Shown here: piece by piece, positions 42,306 through 50,409 of the stretch | How the letters are laid out: the number at the start of each line of letters is the position of its first letter | Numbering within the stretch: the stretch's first letter is position 1 | Assembly: GCA_964467255.1 (NCBI GenBank) | Contig: CAYXPR010000005.1 | Location: 62,001-126,000 of the forward strand | Direction: 5' to 3' | Length of the DNA: 64,000 nt | Source: CAYXPR01 sp964467255 | GTDB taxonomy: Bacteria > Pseudomonadota > Alphaproteobacteria > Rickettsiales > RGZB01 | Made by a program: the position numbers and the translations under genes | Notes under the pieces: generated by a model | What the model was told of the DNA's origin: nothing | Database searches by the model: none | The model's input: the letters and a program-made list of their open reading frames with translations, nothing else

Positions 42306-44356
42306 AGTTATTTCTCAAAGACCCGCTTTTTCTATCCGGACTTTTTCTGCGCCTTGCGCTACTTGCGCTGGCAGTGCCCTATATTCAAACGCTCTGGTTC
42401 GTACCTTTCTTAGAAGCCACCGCAACAACACCCACGCCAGATCCATGGCTCAGCTATTTTAATGCGGGTGGCGACACAAGGGCTTTTCCGTATGGCTTTG
42501 TGATGTATCTGGCATTCTTGCCTGCCACACTTTTGGGAATGGGGCTTGAGCATCTCCTTGGCATAAAAGGCTTCGTGCAGCTTGGTTTTGCCTGCACCAT
42601 TTTTGTCAGCGACCTTTTGTTGTTTTATATTCTGCGCCGCCTGAACCCAGGCCGCGAAAAACAGGTCATGATTCTCTATTGGCTTTCACCAATTACCCTT
42701 TTTGTGTGCTATTGGCATGGGCAGAATGACATTATTCCCATCACACTGCTGATGTTGGCCTTTGGTTTTTTAAAACGGCGAAGTGCCGGAAAAGCTGGCT
42801 TATTCTCTGCTCTGGCCATTTCTGCAAAGCTTGGCATGATACTGCCGCTACCGATTATGATGGTGTATATCTGGCGAAAAGGCGGCTGGGAAAGCGTGAT
42901 GCGCTTCCTGCGCACTTTCCTGCCCTTTGCGGCGGTGCTGATTGCGCCTTTCTTCCTGCTTACGGGCTTAAAAACCGCCGTTTTACACAGCCCTGAGGTG
43001 GATAAAATATTTTATGCCACGCTGACCTTGGCACCGGGCATGAAGGTGTATCTTACCCCGATTATTTACGCGCTGCTGATGTATTTGGTGATTAAAATCC
43101 GCCGTGTGGATTTTGGCTTGCTGATTTCACTTTCGGGCCTTTCTTTTTTAAGCCTGTTGCTGCTCGCCCCCACTTCGGTTGGTTGGTATTTGTGGGTTAC
43201 GCCCTTCCTGATTTCCTACTATATCCGCAGCAAAAATGCCGCGCTCTTGACCCTTTTTCTGCACGTTGTTGCCTTCAGTTTTCAAGGCCTCAATGCCAGC
43301 GGCGCCTATGTCCACGCGCTGCATCTTGATGCCACGCAAGCAATCATTCATTTCTTACCCCTGTCAGAACATATCTTCACGCTTTGGCTTTCTGCCGCTG
43401 TCGTGGCGGGGGCGCTTCTTTTCATTGGCATGATGCAATACGGTGTGTTCGGGAATTACGCCTTCAAACTTTCAAAGCAACCCATCATGATCGGGATTGC
43501 AGGCGACTCCGGCACGGGAAAAGATACGCTCAACAATGCGCTATCGGGATTATTCTATAAAAACGATGTGGTTTCGGTATTTGGCGATGACTACCATTTG
43601 TGGGAACGCGGCGCGCCTGAATGGAAAACCTACACACACCTCAACCCCGCCGCCAATGACCTTGATAAATTCTATACAGACATTAAGCGGCTGAAAGACG
43701 GCAAGGACATTACCAATCGCTCGTATGACCACAGCACCGGACTTTTCACGGCACCCATTTTTATCCGCCAGCGTGACCTTATCATTGCGTTTGGCCTGCA
43801 TACTTTTTTCCTGCCCAATTTGCGAAAGCTCTTTGACGTGAAGCTGTTCATGGATATGGATGAAAACCTGCGTCGCTATTTTAAAGTTCAGCGCGATGTG
43901 CATGAGCGCGGCCATACGCTGAAAAAGGTCATGGCGGCCATTTTGAGGCGGCAGGGTGACGCAAAAGCGTTCATCAAACCACAGAAAAAATATGCCGACA
44001 TCGTGTTTAAAATCGCCCCTGAGCGCGCCCTTTCTACAAAAAAACTAACGGGGAAAAATCTGCCGCCACTCAAACTTTCCGTCACGCTGCAACGTGCGAT
44101 GCCCTGCGGCCCGCTGTTAGAGAAGCTGGGTGCTTGTTGCGTTGTAAAGCAACGTTATATGGGTGAAAATAAAATCGGCGTGGTGGAGCTAAACATTACC
44201 AATATCAATCTCAACGCACTTCAGACCGAAGCCTTTGCGCGTGAATTATTCCCTTACTTCCAGGAACTGCTTTCTGCCACACCGCGCTGGCAGGGTAGCA
44301 CCATGGGGCTGATGCAGCTTTTCACGCTGATGTGCCTCTACGACCGTCGCAAATAG
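42302..44356 (+). CDS. Membrane GT-C-like domain fused to uridine-kinase/phosphoribulokinase-type kinase
   Basis: A 684-residue two-part protein. Residues ~1-390 form a polytopic membrane region with ~10 helices resembling a mannosyltransferase-type GT-C protein. Residues ~396-600 are a P-loop kinase of the PRK/uridine-kinase type: Walker A GIAGDSGTGKDT, DDYHLWERGAPEW (the catalytic/substrate Asp segment), a second stretch DKFYTDIKRLKDGKDITNRSYDHSTG, and LFMDMDENLRRYFKVQRDVHERGH. About 85 further residues form a C-terminal domain with no recognised family. ATG 42302 overlaps the GDPD-like stop. A cytosolic kinase tethered to a sugar-transferring membrane domain is unusual. The activity and acceptor are unknown. 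Confidence 0.75.
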   Translation: MKLFLKDPLFLSGLFLRLALLALAVPYIQTLWFVPFLEATATTPTPDPWLSYFNAGGDTRAFPYGFVMYLAFLPATLLGMGLEHLLGIKGFVQLGFACTIFVSDLLLFYILRRLNPGREKQVMILYWLSPITLFVCYWHGQNDIIPITLLMLAFGFLKRRSAGKAGLFSALAISAKLGMILPLPIMMVYIWRKGGWESVMRFLRTFLPFAAVLIAPFFLLTGLKTAVLHSPEVDKIFYATLTLAPGMKVYLTPIIYALLMYLVIKIRRVDFGLLISLSGLSFLSLLLLAPTSVGWYLWVTPFLISYYIRSKNAALLTLFLHVVAFSFQGLNASGAYVHALHLDATQAIIHFLPLSEHIFTLWLSAAVVAGALLFIGMMQYGVFGNYAFKLSKQPIMIGIAGDSGTGKDTLNNALSGLFYKNDVVSVFGDDYHLWERGAPEWKTYTHLNPAANDLDKFYTDIKRLKDGKDITNRSYDHSTGLFTAPIFIRQRDLIIAFGLHTFFLPNLRKLFDVKLFMDMDENLRRYFKVQRDVHERGHTLKKVMAAILRRQGDAKAFIKPQKKYADIVFKIAPERALSTKKLTGKNLPPLKLSVTLQRAMPCGPLLEKLGACCVVKQRYMGENKIGVVELNITNINLNALQTEAFARELFPYFQELLSATPRWQGSTMGLMQLFTLMCLYDRRK

Positions 44357-44977
44357 CTAGGCAATCGCTTCGGGCACTTTATCGCCCAGCGCAGGATGCG
44401 TGAACCCGAGGCCGGCAAGCATGTTTTTCACTTCCACCAGTGGCAGGCCCACCACGTTAGAAAAAGAACCATTGATGGATTCTACAAAACCGCCGGCGCG
44501 CGACTGGATGCCATAGCAGCCAGACTTTCCTTCCCACTGCTTGCTTTTAAGATACGCCTCAAGCTCTTTATCTGACAACGGTTTGAACTTCACCATCGTC
44601 ATCACCAGCTTTGAAATTTGTTTTCCGCCGGGGGCAACCACGCTCACGCCGGTATATACACGGTGGCGGCGGCCAGAGAGCAGTTGCAGAATTTCACGCG
44701 CTTCGGCTTCACTGTTTGCTTTACCGATAATGCGGCGACCCACGGCAGCAATCGTATCTGCCGCTACCACATATGCCTTAGAATGCTTCTTGGCAGCCAC
44801 TTGTGCTTTTTCTACCGCGAGGCGAAATGCCAGTTCTTCGGGCTTTTCATTTTTCTTCGGGGTTTCGTCGATATCCGACGGGCTAATGATATCCGGCAGC
44901 AAACCTATGCTTTCAAGCAGTCCTTTGCGCCCACTGGAAGCAGAGGCAAGAACAAGGGTGGGTGGATTGGCCGGCAT
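44357..44977 (-). CDS. maf: Maf-type nucleotide pyrophosphatase
   Basis: A 206-residue Maf/YceF-like NTP pyrophosphatase, which removes modified or excess nucleotides such as dTTP, UTP or 7-methyl-GTP. The LASASSGRKGLL opening (substrate loop), the SDIDE (SPSDIDE) and VVAADTIAAVG (catalytic Asp) motifs, and GKANSEAEAREILQLLSGRRHRVYTGV are family features. The usual SPRR in the first motif is SSGRK here. Convergent stop-to-stop with the membrane kinase (0 bp) and 43 bp downstream of infA, a placement common in alphaproteobacteria. Confidence 0.93.
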   Translation of the reverse strand: MPANPPTLVLASASSGRKGLLESIGLLPDIISPSDIDETPKKNEKPEELAFRLAVEKAQVAAKKHSKAYVVAADTIAAVGRRIIGKANSEAEAREILQLLSGRRHRVYTGVSVVAPGGKQISKLVMTMVKFKPLSDKELEAYLKSKQWEGKSGCYGIQSRAGGFVESINGSFSNVVGLPLVEVKNMLAGLGFTHPALGDKVPEAIA

Positions 44978-45020
44978 ACTTCACCTTTTTAAAAAGGCAG
45001 CCCAGTGCACGGGCGGCAAT

Positions 45021-45239
45021 TTATTTGTGACGGTGCGTAACGCGTGCCTTGGAAAGGTCGTACGGCGTCATCTCAACGCTCACCTCATCACCCAGCAGTA
45101 CACGAATACGGTTTTTGCGCATGCGGCCCGATGTGTGTGCGAGCACTTCATGCCCGTTTTCGAGCACCACACGGAACATAGCATTCGGCAATACTTCCGT
45201 TACCCTGCCTTTAAATTCTAGTAATTCTTCTTTGGCCAT
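45021..45239 (-). CDS. infA: Translation initiation factor IF-1
   Basis: A 72-residue S1/OB-fold protein that binds the ribosomal A site during initiation. The sequence is a standard IF-1: MAKEELLEFKGRVTEVLPNAMFRV, LENGHEVLAHTSGRMRKNRIRVLLGDEVSVEMTPYDLSKARVTHR. Full length and start are secure. Upstream of maf on the same strand. Confidence 0.97.
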   Translation of the reverse strand: MAKEELLEFKGRVTEVLPNAMFRVVLENGHEVLAHTSGRMRKNRIRVLLGDEVSVEMTPYDLSKARVTHRHK

Positions 45240-45320
45240 AATGGCGTTTCATGTCATCGGTAGGTTACAACTGCCTACTGCCTAACGAATAACGCGGTAT
45301 TTTGCAAGGGAAAGAATGTT

Positions 45321-45767
45321 TTAGGCTGCGCCGGGGCCGCCCGTACCGACCGATCGGCCAAGCGCTGTAATGCCGGCTGCATTCAGCTGTGTTTTTAAAA
45401 GTTGAGTCACCTGCCCCGTTACCATCTCTTTCACCGGCATGCCCGCCGCTTTCATGGCATCAATAATTTCAACGCGCAAATCCGGTTTCTGGCATTCCAG
45501 AATAAAAAGTCCATTGTTAAAGTCTTTGCCGTGTATTTTGGCCGCCATTACAAAATAGCTGGGCTCACGGGTATCAAGATCCTTCTTCAATTCATCAAAT
45601 CCTTGCTTCGCGCTGTGCGTGTAGCGGGCATGCATGTGGAGCGTGGTGCCGTCAGTGCCACGATACGCATCCTGCACGGCTAAATCCGCCTGCAATAACA
45701 CCTGCGATGCTTTTTCAAGCAGCGTGGCAAGAGTCGCCACCGCCGGTGGCTGGCTCACTGTTGGCAT
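45321..45767 (-). CDS. Uncharacterised protein behind a CtrA-type box
   Basis: A 148-residue protein from ATG 45767, which has GGAGGAGG six bases upstream. An ATG nine codons earlier would contain that site inside the gene. The protein is soluble: a helical N-terminal half (TLATLLEKASQVLLQADLAVQDAY) and a second domain (FVMAAKIHGKDFNNGLFILECQKPDLRVEIIDAM). The C terminus is Gly/Pro-rich (GTGGPGAA). No family recognised. The promoter region contains a TTAA-N7-TTAA box 43 bp upstream. Confidence 0.65.
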   Translation of the reverse strand: MPTVSQPPAVATLATLLEKASQVLLQADLAVQDAYRGTDGTTLHMHARYTHSAKQGFDELKKDLDTREPSYFVMAAKIHGKDFNNGLFILECQKPDLRVEIIDAMKAAGMPVKEMVTGQVTQLLKTQLNAAGITALGRSVGTGGPGAA

Positions 45768-45809
45768 AGGTTTCCTCCTCCATAACCATTTCATTCTAAT
45801 GAAGAATCA

Positions 45810-45824
45810 TTAAAATATTGTTAA
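45810..45824 (-). promoter_or_regulatory. CtrA-type box (TTAA-N7-TTAA)
   Basis: TTAA-AATATTG-TTAA, about 43 bp upstream of the 148-aa gene on the minus strand. Shares the 190-bp gap with the box at 45889 that faces the opposite gene. Confidence 0.6.
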
Positions 45825-45888
45825 GTGGCGTAATATATAAATTTCCCTTGTTTATCAACATGATGATTTTTCTCCCCGCCCGCTTCAG

Positions 45889-45903
45889 TTAAGGTTTCCT
45901 TAA
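45889..45903 (+). promoter_or_regulatory. CtrA-type box (TTAA-N7-TTAAC) inside a 17-bp palindrome
   Basis: TTAA-GGTTTCC-TTAA followed by C, 53 bp before the coiled-coil gene. The surrounding 45888-45904 is a perfect inverted repeat, GTTAAGG-TTT-CCTTAAC. The TTCCTTAA half matches those at 26217 and 59753. Confidence 0.6.
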
Positions 45904-45955
45904 CACTTTCATTTTATAATTAGAGGGTGGAAAAAACACGGATGGCACAGAGAAA

Positions 45956-47356
45956 ATGAGGCAAGCCAGCGAAATACAGGCATTAAAGACAGAGCGCTTT
46001 GCAGAGCTGCAAGCGCTGAACCTTGCCGCACAGTCTGGTCAGGTTGTTGATCTCGGCGAAATCAGCCGCATCATGGCTAGCATTAAAGAGCTGGAGGAAG
46101 AATTCCGACAAGCTGAGGCGCGTGAGCAGGGCTTGCGGGCACAGGTTAATCAGGCAGAGTCGCTCGCTTCCCTAAAGGCTGAAGAGGCGCAGCTCCGCAG
46201 TGAGCTTGAAACAATGAAAGGTCTCTCTGACCAAATGGGCAAAGAGATTCAAAACATTGATAAAGCAATAGACACAAACATCCGTGGTGCAGAGGCGATT
46301 GAGCAGAAAATTAAAGAGAATGAAGTAAAAATCGAGACAATAAACACAGAACTGGTTGATGTCCGTGAAGAAAAGAAAGCGGTGCTCCAGGAAAAAGAGG
46401 GTGTTTCCTCCGAAATCGAGAGAATTTCAAAGAAAATCGAAGAGAAGCGCGCCGCTGCAGAAGAAGCCCAAAAAGGCGTGGATGCCAGCAAGCCTAAGCG
46501 CGACGAATTAAGAGACGCGCGTAATGAGACCCGTGATCGCGTGGGTGAATTAGACGATGAACTCAAAAAAATGGAAGCGGAGGGGATAAGTAAAGAAGAC
46601 CCCAGATATAAGGAGAAATTTGCTGAGAAAAAAGCCGCCTCAGACGAACTTGATAAAGTTAACCAAGAACGTAAAGAGCTCGCAAAAGAGATTTTGTCGC
46701 GCGTGGACGAGAACGGCAATCCAAAGAAAAACATTCTCGACCTGTCGCGTGAAGCGCGCAGCCTAAAAAAAGAAGGCGCAGAACTCACCAATCACTTGAG
46801 CGAACTTGTAACTCGCTCCTCTGCGCTTGGCGAACAGCTCGACACTCTCTCCAGAAAAGAGTCTGCTCTTGAAGCCGACGCTGCAAAACTTCTGGCAGAA
46901 AATAAAATTTCTGCAGAAAAGGCCCAGCAGATGCGGGAAGAAGCCGCGCAGCTTCGCGATAAAAAAGAGTTGCTTGAAGCGCAAAAACAAGAACTGGATA
47001 AAAAAATTGAGATGAAGGAAAAAGAGCTGGATGCCGTCACCAAGAAGCGAGAGCAGGTAGAGGCACAGAAAGCTCAAGCACAAGAACAAATTGATGCCGC
47101 GCGACAGGAACGGAAGGGTGCACCGAAAGAGCCTGTAACCTTGCAGGAAGCCAGCGAAACAAAATCGCAGGACCGTGCAGGGCCAATCCCGCTTACGCCA
47201 GAGTCGCGGGCAGAGCTTGGAAACGTTATGGTAAATATGCGTGAAAGCGGCACCACCGAAGTGGCCGTTGGCAGTGCAACTGCTACACCAAACACCCGCA
47301 GCGCTGCGCCGCTACAGAGCCAAGGCAGCCCCGAAGGCCGCGGCTCGCGCTTCTAA
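45956..47356 (+). CDS. Long coiled-coil protein behind a CtrA-type box
   Basis: A 466-residue soluble protein, nearly all of it (residues ~1-385) a heptad-patterned coiled coil rich in Glu, Lys, Ala, Gln and Leu, with Leu/Ile heptad positions (EIQALKTERFAELQALNL; ELEEEFRQAEAREQGLRAQ). The last ~80 residues are Ser/Thr/Pro-rich and probably unstructured (TPESRAELGNVMVNMRESG). No signal peptide or membrane segment. It may form a scaffold or cytoskeletal filament. No particular family can be named, since coiled coils attract false matches. A CtrA box is 53 bp upstream. Confidence 0.65.
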   Translation: MRQASEIQALKTERFAELQALNLAAQSGQVVDLGEISRIMASIKELEEEFRQAEAREQGLRAQVNQAESLASLKAEEAQLRSELETMKGLSDQMGKEIQNIDKAIDTNIRGAEAIEQKIKENEVKIETINTELVDVREEKKAVLQEKEGVSSEIERISKKIEEKRAAAEEAQKGVDASKPKRDELRDARNETRDRVGELDDELKKMEAEGISKEDPRYKEKFAEKKAASDELDKVNQERKELAKEILSRVDENGNPKKNILDLSREARSLKKEGAELTNHLSELVTRSSALGEQLDTLSRKESALEADAAKLLAENKISAEKAQQMREEAAQLRDKKELLEAQKQELDKKIEMKEKELDAVTKKREQVEAQKAQAQEQIDAARQERKGAPKEPVTLQEASETKSQDRAGPIPLTPESRAELGNVMVNMRESGTTEVAVGSATATPNTRSAAPLQSQGSPEGRGSRF

Positions 47357-47363
47357 TTATTTT

Positions 47364-47846
47364 TTACTTGATGTGCAGCACGCAAATGAGCGTGAACAGG
47401 CGGCGTGCCGTATCAAAGTCCATCGTGATTTCTTCTTCCAGATGTTCTTTCAAAAGCTCCGAGCCTTCGTTGTGCACGCCACGGCGGCCCATATCAATCG
47501 CCTCCATACGCTGCGGGTTAGCCGCTTTTATCGCCTCGAAATAGCTTTCGCAAATCAGAAAATAGTCTTTTATCAGGCGGCGAAAGGGTTTTAGCGGCAG
47601 CACGGCGCGGATGGTTTTACTGCTCACTGATGAGGTAATATCAATCGGCAGCCGATGGTCGCCCATCGAAAGATGCAGCGTGTAAGGGCCCCCACCAATC
47701 GTTTTACCGTTCAGCGGCTCAAACTGATTCGCCTCCAGCAAATCCGCAATAGCGGTTGCGCGCTCATGCTCGATTTCCGGCGTATAACGAATCACCGTGG
47801 TATCATCCAGCGTAATACCAATAATGCGTTCTGTATGCTGGGTCAT
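47364..47846 (-). CDS. UPF0262 family protein
   Basis: A 160-residue protein of the UPF0262 family, which is found in alphaproteobacteria next to hisD. Signature segments: IIGITLDDTTVIRYTPEIEHERATAIADLLEANQF, GPYTLHLSMGDHRLPIDI, LKPFRRLIKDYFLICESYFEAIKAA and MGRRGVHNEGSELL. Biochemical role unknown. It follows hisD by 4 bp, so it is part of that operon. Confidence 0.92.
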   Translation of the reverse strand: MTQHTERIIGITLDDTTVIRYTPEIEHERATAIADLLEANQFEPLNGKTIGGGPYTLHLSMGDHRLPIDITSSVSSKTIRAVLPLKPFRRLIKDYFLICESYFEAIKAANPQRMEAIDMGRRGVHNEGSELLKEHLEEEITMDFDTARRLFTLICVLHIK

Positions 47847-47850
47847 GGCA

Positions 47851-49143
47851 CTAATTTTTTCGGATGCTCACCGAGCGGGCGTGGGCAAAAAGCCCTTCGG
47901 CTTCCGCGAGTGCGTGCGTGGCATCGGCCAGTGCTTTAAAGCCTTCCGGAGTGCACTGAATCAGCGAGCTGCGCTTTAAAAACGTGAACACCGAAATGCC
48001 CGACGAAAAGCGCGCGCTGCCCGATGTCGGCAGCACATGACTTGGGCCCGCGATGTAATCCCCAATCGCTTCCGGCGTATGGTGACCCATAAATACCGCG
48101 CCCGCATGGCGGATTTCTGGCAGCAATCCAGCGGGATCTTTCACCATCAGCTCCAAATGTTCAGGCGCGATGCCATTTGAAATACCCGCTGCATCCAACA
48201 GATCTTTTGCTACAACAATTAGGCCATTATTTTCCCAGCTTTTGCTAGCGATGGCTTTGCGCGGCATGTCTTTCAGCATCGCGTTCACCGCTTTCTCTAC
48301 CTTGTCGGCAAGCGTACTGCTCGGCGTGACCAGAATGCAGCGTGCATCGGCGTCATGCTCGGCTTGACTCAGCAAATCTGCTGCAATCCATTCGGCATTT
48401 GCTGTGTCATCTGCAATCACCAGAATTTCCGATGGCCCCGCAATCATGTCGATGCCCACGGTGCCAAACACCTGACGCTTCGCTTCCGCCACATATTTAT
48501 TCCCTGGCCCCACAATCATGCTGACATTTGGAATAGTTTTCGTGCCATTTGCTAGTGCTGCAATCGCCTGCGCGCCGCCGATTTTATAAATCTCACTGAT
48601 GCCGCACACATGCGCTGCCACCAGCACCATCGGGTTTAAAATGCCTTCCGGCGCAGGCACCACCATAACTAATTTACTTACGCCAGCGGCAATAGCCGGA
48701 ATCGCATTCATCAACACACTGCTGGGGTACACCGCTGCACCGCCCGGCACATACAGCCCAACGCTTTCCACCGGATGCCAGCGCCAGCCGAGTGTGTTAC
48801 CCAGTGCGTCTTTATATTCCTCGTTCTTTGGTAACTGCCGCGCATGATAATCGCGGATGCGCTGTGCCGCCACTTCCAGTGCCGCCAGTAATTCCGGCGC
48901 ACACTGCTTCACCGCCGCATCAATTTCTTGCGGATGCACCTTCAGTTCCGATGCACCTTCATATTTCGTGCGGTCAAACTGGTTCGTGTAACGCACTAAT
49001 GCTGCATCGTTCTCCAAAGCAACCGTAGCTATAATTTCGCGCACCTTATCAGCCAAATTTGCATCAAGGTAGACTGTGCCACCCAGCGCCGCCTGCAAGC
49101 TATCAAGAAAACCTTTATCACTGCTATCTAAGCGTTTAACCAC
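47851..49143 (-). CDS. hisD: Histidinol dehydrogenase
   Basis: A 430-residue zinc enzyme that oxidises L-histidinol to L-histidine in two steps. The start MVKRLDSSDKGF and the body (GWRWHPVESVGLYVPGGAAVYPSSVLMNAIPA, MIVGPGNKYVAEAKRQVFG, IDMIAGPSEILVIADD, LLSQAEHDADARCILVTPS) are all typical. The catalytic histidine/zinc region GAVFMGHHTPEAIGDYIAGPSHVLPTSGSARF is intact. It overlaps hisG by 8 bp. Confidence 0.97.
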   Translation of the reverse strand: MVKRLDSSDKGFLDSLQAALGGTVYLDANLADKVREIIATVALENDAALVRYTNQFDRTKYEGASELKVHPQEIDAAVKQCAPELLAALEVAAQRIRDYHARQLPKNEEYKDALGNTLGWRWHPVESVGLYVPGGAAVYPSSVLMNAIPAIAAGVSKLVMVVPAPEGILNPMVLVAAHVCGISEIYKIGGAQAIAALANGTKTIPNVSMIVGPGNKYVAEAKRQVFGTVGIDMIAGPSEILVIADDTANAEWIAADLLSQAEHDADARCILVTPSSTLADKVEKAVNAMLKDMPRKAIASKSWENNGLIVVAKDLLDAAGISNGIAPEHLELMVKDPAGLLPEIRHAGAVFMGHHTPEAIGDYIAGPSHVLPTSGSARFSSGISVFTFLKRSSLIQCTPEGFKALADATHALAEAEGLFAHARSVSIRKN

Positions 49144-49798
49144 CCACGGCCTCCGCCATTTCTTTAATCCAGCGGTTCATTTCGCGGCTGCGGGTTTTGA
49201 ACACCGAGCGGCCCACGATAAGCTGCGATGACACATCCATGATTTTGTCCGTTTCTACCAAACCGTTTGCTTTCAGCGTGGCGCCGGAAGAAACCAAATC
49301 CACAATGCGGCGGCACAGGCCCAGTTGCGGTGCCAGCTCCATCGCGCCGGAAAGTTTCACGCATTCGGCCTGCACGCCCTTGCCCGCAAAATAGCGGCGC
49401 GTGATGTTGGGATATTTCGTCGCCACGCGAATGTGGCTCTGGCGCAGAAAATCTTTATCTTCTGCCCACTTTATGGGCGTGGCGACGCTAAGGCGGCAGG
49501 TGCCGATGCCTAAATCAAGCGGCACATAAATATCGGGGTAGTCAAACTCCGCCAGCACATCGCTTCCGCAAATGCCGATATCCGCCGCGCCGAAGGCCAC
49601 AAACGTGGCAACGTCAAAACTGCGAACGCGGATGATGATGACGTTTTTATCGTTCGTTTCAAACGCGAGCTTGCGGGAATTTTCGTCAAAAAAATCCTTC
49701 TCGGGTTTCAGCGCCAGCTTTTTAAACAGCGGCGAGACTTCCTCTAAAATGCGGCCCTTCGGTAGGGCAATGACGGTTTTACCTTTGCGGTCCAGCAT
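49136..49798 (-). CDS. hisG: ATP phosphoribosyltransferase (short form)
   Basis: A 220-residue catalytic subunit that starts histidine synthesis by joining ATP and PRPP. The N-terminal KTVIALPKGRILEE, the GAADIGICGSDVLAE region and the phosphate-binding DLVSSGATLKANGL are present. It lacks the C-terminal regulatory domain of long-form HisG, so it is expected to need the HisZ regulatory subunit, whose gene is not in the window. Translationally coupled to hisD. Confidence 0.95.
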   Translation of the reverse strand: MLDRKGKTVIALPKGRILEEVSPLFKKLALKPEKDFFDENSRKLAFETNDKNVIIIRVRSFDVATFVAFGAADIGICGSDVLAEFDYPDIYVPLDLGIGTCRLSVATPIKWAEDKDFLRQSHIRVATKYPNITRRYFAGKGVQAECVKLSGAMELAPQLGLCRRIVDLVSSGATLKANGLVETDKIMDVSSQLIVGRSVFKTRSREMNRWIKEMAEAVGG

Positions 49799-49824
49799 GG
49801 GTATACTCAGTTAAACAATAGAAA

Positions 49825-49848
49825 ACGGGGCCTTTTTCAAGGCCCCGT
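49825..49848 (-). terminator. Rho-independent terminator after the rhodanese gene
   Basis: A 10-bp stem ACGGGGCCTT / AAGGCCCCGT with loop TTTC is followed on the minus strand by TTTTCTATTG. It lies 35 bp past the rhodanese stop and before the hisG start, separating the two transcripts. Confidence 0.7.
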
Positions 49849-49882
49849 CTGTTATATCAAATCTGTACCTATTGGCTAGGAC

Positions 49883-50290
49883 TTAGATTTTAGCGGTCGG
49901 GAGGCCTTTTTCCTTCCACTCTTCGATGCCACCTTTGAACTTCAGTACATTGGTGTAACCGGCTTCCAGTGCTTTATGAGCAGAGGTTGCAGAAGCAGGG
50001 CAATCCACGTTCGTGCAGTAGAAAACCAGCGTGGTGTCTTTGGAAGGAGCGATTTTAGCAAGGCTGGCTGCATCCGTCTTATCGGCAGGCAGGTTTACCG
50101 CGCCTTTAATCACTTCGCCGTCAAACCATTTGCCGCCGCGGGAATCCACCACCACGAAAGATTTTTCTTTGCCGATTTTGGCGCTGAGTTCTTCCGCCGT
50201 GATCAGCTTTGGTTCGTGTTTATCGCCAGCAAAAGAGGCGCCAGCAACCAGAACCAGCAGTGCAACTAAAGGGAGTAGAAATTTTTTCAT
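49883..50290 (-). CDS. Periplasmic rhodanese-domain protein
   Basis: A 135-residue protein with signal peptide residues 1-21 (MKKFLLPLVALLVLVAGASF-AG), followed by a single rhodanese domain of ~100 residues. ELSAKIGKEKSFVVVDSRGGKWFDGEVIKGAVNLP has the CH2A-type motif. The active-site loop VFYCTNVDCPAS carries the catalytic cysteine (YC), and a second Cys three residues later hints at a disulfide. GAGGAA precedes ATG 50290. A role in sulfur transfer or redox in the periplasm is possible; no specific substrate is implied. Confidence 0.85.
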   Translation of the reverse strand: MKKFLLPLVALLVLVAGASFAGDKHEPKLITAEELSAKIGKEKSFVVVDSRGGKWFDGEVIKGAVNLPADKTDAASLAKIAPSKDTTLVFYCTNVDCPASATSAHKALEAGYTNVLKFKGGIEEWKEKGLPTAKI

Positions 50291-50409
50291 GCGTTCCTCG
50301 TAAATGATAAATAATGGGTTTTTAAGTCGTGGCACATCATAGCAATGCCGCGTTCAAGCGCAAGCGTAAGCCTGTGAAACGCTGTTGTCCTTGAGTGGAA
50401 ACAAAAGAA

